A stretch of 8,686 nucleotides of DNA, taken from positions 1 through 8,686 of the forward strand of contig DKOG01000169.1 of NCBI GenBank assembly GCA_002469915.1, in the 5' to 3' direction. The translations under genes were made by a program, and so were the position numbers. Shown piece after piece: positions 5,177 through 8,686 of the stretch (its first letter is position 1; each line of letters opens with the position of its first letter). The notes beneath the pieces were generated by a model. The model made no database searches and was not told the DNA's origin. It was given only the letters and a program-made list of their open reading frames with translations. This DNA is from Bacteroidetes bacterium UBA7368 (GTDB lineage: Bacteria > Bacteroidota > Rhodothermia > Rhodothermales > UBA10348).

Positions 5177-7966
5177 ATGCGCCTCTAGCCAATTATCGCC
5201 TGTATCCATACTGATTTCAATTGGAACCGTTAGCGGTAGGGCTCCGATCATTTCTTCTGCAACCAACTTTTTGAGATCCTCGATTTCGTCTGGATGAACC
5301 TCAAAAACGAGTTCGTCATGAACCTGAAGTAACATGCTACTTTTCAAATTGGATGCTTTGATGCGATGCTGAATCGCAATCATCGCTAGTTTAATCATAT
5401 CAGCCTGTGTACCCTGAATAGGCATATTCACAGCCACCCTCTCGGCGAAAGCCCGCACATTTCTATTCCGGGCGTGAATGTCCGGTATATAGCGTCGACG
5501 TCCCAACATGGTCTCCGCATAGCCTGTTTCGCCCGCTTTTTCGATCTGTTGAAGGATGTATCCGGCTACCGCTGGAAAACTTTTGTTATATCCATCAATC
5601 AATTCTTGCGCTTCGCCTCTTGAACATCGAAGTCGGGTTGACAACCCAAAGGCAGAAATCCCGTAAGGAATTCCATAATTAACCTCTTTGGCTTTGCTAC
5701 GCTGCTCACGAGTCACCTCACCTGGTTCTACACCAAACACTTTGGCTGCGGTGGCTGTATGAATGTCCAAGCCTTCGTTATAGGCTTTTTTTAACCCATC
5801 GTCGTCCGCTAGGGAAGCCAAAATGCGAAGTTCAATCTGCGCATAATCCGCTGAGAGTAGTAAAAACCCGGTGGCTGGCACAAAAGCCTTTCTGATTTCC
5901 CTTCCTCGTTGAGTCCGAATGGGAATGTTCTGCAAGTTGGGACTGGAACTAGCCAGACGCCCGGTTGCCGCCGTAGTCTGACTGTAAGACGTATGAAGGC
6001 GATTGGTCTCAGGATGTACCAATTCACCAAGCGTATCGATGTACGTGGATTTTAGCTTAGCAAGTTCTCGCCAATCCAAAATGAGTCCTGGTAATTCGTG
6101 CTCGGTAGCCAGCACCTGTAACACACTTTCTTTGGTGGAAGGCTTTCCAGTCGACGTTTTTGTTGTGACAGGCAATTTGAGCTTTTCAAATAAAATCACC
6201 CCAATTTGGGCCGGTGATGCAATATTGAACTCTTCTCCTGCCACGTCAAAAATCTGGCGCTCAAGAAGTTCAAGATCTTCTGCTGTTTGGCTCGACAGCG
6301 TCATCAGCATTTCCCTATTCAGACCTATTCCCTTCAGTTCCATCTCAGACAGCACTCTGACGAGCGGAAACTCAATATCGCGGGCAAGCGACTCTACGCC
6401 TTTTTCAGCCAGCATGGGTTCAAACAAATGAGCGAGTCTCAGCGCAATATCAGCATCCTCACTTGCATAGGGTGCCACGTCTGCGGGCGGCACCTCCCTC
6501 ATGGATATCTGATTCTTTCCCGATCCAATCAGAGACGAGATGGAAATCGTCTCATAGTTCAAATAGTTCAGGGCAATGGCATCAAGCCCATGGGCCTCCT
6601 CGGGGGCAACTAGATAGTGTGCCACCATCGTGTCAAATAATGGACCGCCAACAATAACTCCATGTCTTGCAAGCACTAGGTAGTCGTACTTGATGTTCTG
6701 CCCCACCTTGGGAATATCCGACTCCAGGACGGAACGCAGACAATCCAACGCATCCTCGGTGGAAGTGCCATCGAGCATGGGGGTAGAAATGTAGTACGCC
6801 TCTCCCGGTTCAACGCAAAACGAAATCCCAACCAATGAGGCAATTTGAGCGTCAACAGAAGTCGTTTCTGTATCAAAGGAGATGCGAGAAGCCGCTTCTA
6901 GTTTGGTGACGAGTTTGTGAACACCGTCTAGGGTCGAAATCAGATGATAGTTGGTTTGTTCATCGTCATATCGCTCAACGTTGGACGTTGCAAAAAGAGA
7001 GCCCTGCACGTCCTCGGTTGGTCCAACCTCTTCTGATTTGGAGGAAACCACTTCCCCCTCAGAAGCAGACCGACTCCCTAGAACCCGATACACGCGATCA
7101 AAGAGACGTGAGAATTCCAGATCCTTGAACAACTGTTTGATTTCGCCAAGATCTGGAGACTTACACGCAAAATCATCCCATCCCAGATCCAGCTCAACAT
7201 CCGTTTTAATAGTCACCAGCTTTTTGGATAGGAGCGCCATATCAGCTTCATTAGCCAGACCCTCCTGCGCCCTTTTCCCCTTAACCTCAGATGCATGATC
7301 CAGTAGGTTTTCGACCGATCCGTACTCGGAAATGAGCTTGATAGCTGTCTTCTCACCAATCCCTCTCACACCGGGAACGTTATCAGCAGAATCACCCATG
7401 AGGGCCAGAATATCAATAAACTGTTCGGGCTCCAGGTCATACTTAGCCCTAAAGGTCTCCTGCGTGACGGGATCAAAGCCTTCACCTCGGTAAGCTGGGC
7501 GAAACATGCTGACATGCGGACTCAGCAATTGCATAAAATCCTTGTCCGGGCTTACAATGACCACTTCAAAGCCATCACGCTCTACCTGCTTTGCAAGAGT
7601 TCCGATCACATCGTCAGCTTCAACACCTTCAACCTCTACCACAGGAATGTCCATAGCCTCGACGACCTGCTTGATATACGGAAGATTCGCTATCAGCTCT
7701 TCCGGAGGCGGATCTCGATGGGCTTTGTACTCCTCATACATTTCGTCCCTAAACGTGCCCCCCTCACCCATTACATCAAAAACAACGGCCACGTGGTTAA
7801 TTCCATGGTCTTCGATTAGTTTGACAAGCGCCGAGGTAAAACCATACGTAGCGCTCGTATTAAACCCTTTTGAATTAATCAAAGGGCGTGAAATGAACAC
7901 GAAGTGGGCTCGGTAGGCCAGAGCCATCGCGTCAAGTAGGTAGAGTGTCTTTTTAGAATCGGGCAT
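5174..7966 (-). CDS. polA: DNA polymerase I with 5'-3' exonuclease, 3'-5' proofreading and polymerase domains
   Basis: This complete 930-residue Pol I, close to E. coli length, fills gaps and removes RNA primers in replication and repair. The FEN-type 5' nuclease covers about 1-290, with metal-binding acids Asp12, Asp64, Glu116/Asp118/Asp119, Asp141/Asp143 and Asp192/Asp195, and the helix-hairpin-helix 'GVRGIGEKTA'. An acidic linker (about 297-337) follows. The 3'-5' exonuclease (about 340-530) keeps Asp365/Glu367 ('FDTET'), Asp428 and Tyr500/Asp504, so proofreading should be active. The family A polymerase domain has motif A 'SADYAQIELR' (Asp707, Glu712), the O-helix (Arg756, Lys760, Tyr768) and motif C 'QVHDE' (Asp884). 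Two O-helix residues are unusual: Tyr764 where E. coli has Phe762, and Pro767 where it has Ile765; both were confirmed from the codons TAT and CCT. The start is ATG at 7966 without a clear ribosome binding site. It is followed by the overlapping M16 gene. Confidence 0.98.
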   Translation of the reverse strand: MPDSKKTLYLLDAMALAYRAHFVFISRPLINSKGFNTSATYGFTSALVKLIEDHGINHVAVVFDVMGEGGTFRDEMYEEYKAHRDPPPEELIANLPYIKQVVEAMDIPVVEVEGVEADDVIGTLAKQVERDGFEVVIVSPDKDFMQLLSPHVSMFRPAYRGEGFDPVTQETFRAKYDLEPEQFIDILALMGDSADNVPGVRGIGEKTAIKLISEYGSVENLLDHASEVKGKRAQEGLANEADMALLSKKLVTIKTDVELDLGWDDFACKSPDLGEIKQLFKDLEFSRLFDRVYRVLGSRSASEGEVVSSKSEEVGPTEDVQGSLFATSNVERYDDEQTNYHLISTLDGVHKLVTKLEAASRISFDTETTSVDAQIASLVGISFCVEPGEAYYISTPMLDGTSTEDALDCLRSVLESDIPKVGQNIKYDYLVLARHGVIVGGPLFDTMVAHYLVAPEEAHGLDAIALNYLNYETISISSLIGSGKNQISMREVPPADVAPYASEDADIALRLAHLFEPMLAEKGVESLARDIEFPLVRVLSEMELKGIGLNREMLMTLSSQTAEDLELLERQIFDVAGEEFNIASPAQIGVILFEKLKLPVTTKTSTGKPSTKESVLQVLATEHELPGLILDWRELAKLKSTYIDTLGELVHPETNRLHTSYSQTTAATGRLASSSPNLQNIPIRTQRGREIRKAFVPATGFLLLSADYAQIELRILASLADDDGLKKAYNEGLDIHTATAAKVFGVEPGEVTREQRSKAKEVNYGIPYGISAFGLSTRLRCSRGEAQELIDGYNKSFPAVAGYILQQIEKAGETGYAETMLGRRRYIPDIHARNRNVRAFAERVAVNMPIQGTQADMIKLAMIAIQHRIKASNLKSSMLLQVHDELVFEVHPDEIEDLKKLVAEEMIGALPLTVPIEISMDTGDNWLEAH

Positions 7967-8083
7967 GGATCAGAATTGTTTGCCGGAAGCTATGAACCAC
8001 AGTGCACAGTCGGAACCCTTCTGCGCATCGATCTTACATGAAGCGCACGATTGTTGTTTTCTTCCTATTAGACAGAGGTTGCA
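7967..8083. promoter_or_regulatory. Divergent intergenic region between polA and rmlB
   Basis: This 117-base gap separates polA (leftward) from rmlB (rightward) and should carry both promoters. I see no convincing promoter hexamers. It contains a small near-tandem repeat (CACAGTG at 7998-8004, then CACAGT at 8005-8010) and an open minus-strand frame of 43 codons (8101-7970) rich in cysteines, discussed as a finding. Apart from the rmlB ribosome binding site at its right end nothing else stands out. Confidence 0.4.
8074..8078 (+). promoter_or_regulatory. Ribosome binding site for rmlB (AGAGG)
   Basis: AGAGG lies five bases before the TTG codon at 8084. An in-frame TAG at 8069-8071 closes the frame upstream, and there is no ATG or GTG before the conserved NAD-binding motif. 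This site therefore decides the start. It is the only recognisable Shine-Dalgarno among the gene starts in the window. Confidence 0.6.
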
Positions 8084-8686
8084 TTGAGATCTCCTCGACA
8101 TATTCTCGTAACCGGCGGAGCTGGGTTCATCGGCTCCAACTACTTGCTGCATTGCGTTAGCAAACATCCAGAAACACATTTTGTGAATCTAGATGCGCTT
8201 ACTTACGCCGGCAATCTGGAGAATCTACAAGCGGTTGAGCACGCAGAAAACTACACATTTGAACAAGGCGACATCACAGACGTGGACCGTGTGAGACAGC
8301 TTTTCAACGAATACGCCTTCGACGCGGTAGTGCATTTCGCAGCTGAATCCCACGTAGATCGATCTATCGCGGACCCTACTTCTTTTGTTCGAACCAATGT
8401 CGATGGAACGCTTGTACTGCTTCAAGTTGCGCGGCAATTTTGGGACGATTCTACGATCAACGGCATCTTTCACCACGTATCTACTGACGAAGTATTTGGC
8501 TCATTAGGCGCGACGGGGCAATTCACGTTAGATACACCCTATGCCCCTAGATCTCCGTACGCAGCGTCAAAGGCGGCAGCAGATCACTTGGTCCGAGCTT
8601 TTGGGGAAACGTACGATTTCCCGTTTGTGATCACGAATACCACCAATAATTACGGACCCTACCAATTTCCGGAAAAACTAATTCCG
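8084..8686 (+). CDS. rmlB: dTDP-glucose 4,6-dehydratase (partial, 3' end outside window)
   Basis: The first 201 residues of an extended short-chain dehydrogenase/reductase are present. RmlB converts dTDP-glucose to dTDP-4-keto-6-deoxyglucose in the cytoplasm, the committed step to dTDP-rhamnose and other deoxysugars of surface polysaccharides. The Rossmann motif GGAGFIG is at 11-17, with 'DALTYAGNLENL' (37-48) and 'HFAAESHVDRSI' (84-95) typical of RmlB. The catalytic Thr134-Asp135-Glu136 lies in 'STDEVFG', the Tyr159-xxx-Lys163 pair in 'SPYAASKAAADH', and the substrate-site 'NNYGPYQFPEKLIP' at 188-201. Homologues are usually about 330-360 residues, so some 40% is missing beyond the right edge. 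The start is TTG at 8084, fixed by an upstream stop and an AGAGG. The segment before NNYGP reads 'TNTT' where E. coli-type enzymes have 'TRCS'. Genes rmlA, rmlC or rmlD may follow downstream but are not visible. Confidence 0.95.
   Translation, partial: MRSPRHILVTGGAGFIGSNYLLHCVSKHPETHFVNLDALTYAGNLENLQAVEHAENYTFEQGDITDVDRVRQLFNEYAFDAVVHFAAESHVDRSIADPTSFVRTNVDGTLVLLQVARQFWDDSTINGIFHHVSTDEVFGSLGATGQFTLDTPYAPRSPYAASKAAADHLVRAFGETYDFPFVITNTTNNYGPYQFPEKLIP

Noticed and set aside
5174..5192. TTG at 5192 as an alternative M16 start
   Set aside because: It would lie inside polA, adding six residues without family resemblance; the ATG in the TAATG junction is better placed.
6003..6613. Plus-strand ORFs of 142 and 108 codons opposite the middle of polA
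   Set aside because: Antisense shadows of conserved coding sequence, with no ribosome binding site and no recognisable domain.
7506..7916. 136-codon plus-strand ORF opposite the polA 5' end, and a second overlapping one at 7514-7819
   Set aside because: They lie entirely antisense to the strongly conserved nuclease domain of Pol I, show low-complexity Ser/Thr-rich content typical of reverse-frame shadows, and resemble no family.
7998..8010. Near-tandem CACAGTG/CACAGT repeat and GTGCAC hexamer in the polA-rmlB gap
   Set aside because: Too short to distinguish from chance, and no matching copy seen elsewhere in the window.
1..8686. Mobile elements, CRISPR arrays, tRNA/rRNA genes, defence or toxin-antitoxin systems
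   Set aside because: No transposase or integrase motifs, no regularly spaced repeats, no cloverleaf-like or rRNA-like segments, and every gene is accounted for by housekeeping or envelope families.

Overview
This window looks like an ordinary chromosomal stretch of housekeeping genes. It probably comes from a bacterium of the Bacteroidota/Rhodothermota group. That placement is inference: it rests on protein wording (the histidine kinase 'QESSGPGRTHEGTGLGL' style, the RmlB 'NNYGPYQFPEKLIP' style), frequent GTG/TTG starts, and the near absence of Shine-Dalgarno sequences. Base composition looks roughly balanced in GC and even throughout. I see no tRNA, rRNA, CRISPR, insertion sequence or phage-like gene.

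Layout. The left edge (2-187, +) holds the last 61 residues of a sensor histidine kinase. After 24 bases comes a DUF819/YjcL-type multi-pass membrane protein (212-1384, +). It converges, with 16 bases between stop codons, on an M3B oligoendopeptidase F (about 1401-3239, -). A divergent intergenic region with a short imperfect palindrome (3240-3362) separates that gene from a small TlpA/ResA-like thioredoxin-fold lipoprotein (3363-3881, +). The lipoprotein gene converges, with only 3 bases between stops, on an M16B zinc peptidase (3885-5174, -). The M16 start codon overlaps the stop of a full-length DNA polymerase I gene, polA (5174-7966, -), in a TAATG junction, so polA and the peptidase are almost certainly one transcription unit read right to left. 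A 117-base divergent gap (7967-8083) then leads to the first 201 codons of rmlB, dTDP-glucose 4,6-dehydratase (8084-8686, +), which runs off the right edge.

How the genes relate. There is no obvious shared pathway. Two metallopeptidases and a thiol-redox lipoprotein suggest general protein turnover and envelope maintenance, polA is replication/repair, and rmlB begins a likely deoxysugar (rhamnose or related) pathway continuing beyond the window. The only strong mechanistic link is the polA-M16 overlap.

I did not find a convincing new biological system. The items most worth a second look are: an unusual O-helix in Pol I (Tyr764 at the dideoxy-discrimination position and Pro767 before the conserved Tyr); a possible 43-codon Cys-rich ORF directly upstream of polA; the polA-M16 coupling; and the pseudo-repeat in the DUF819 protein that resembles a transporter core.
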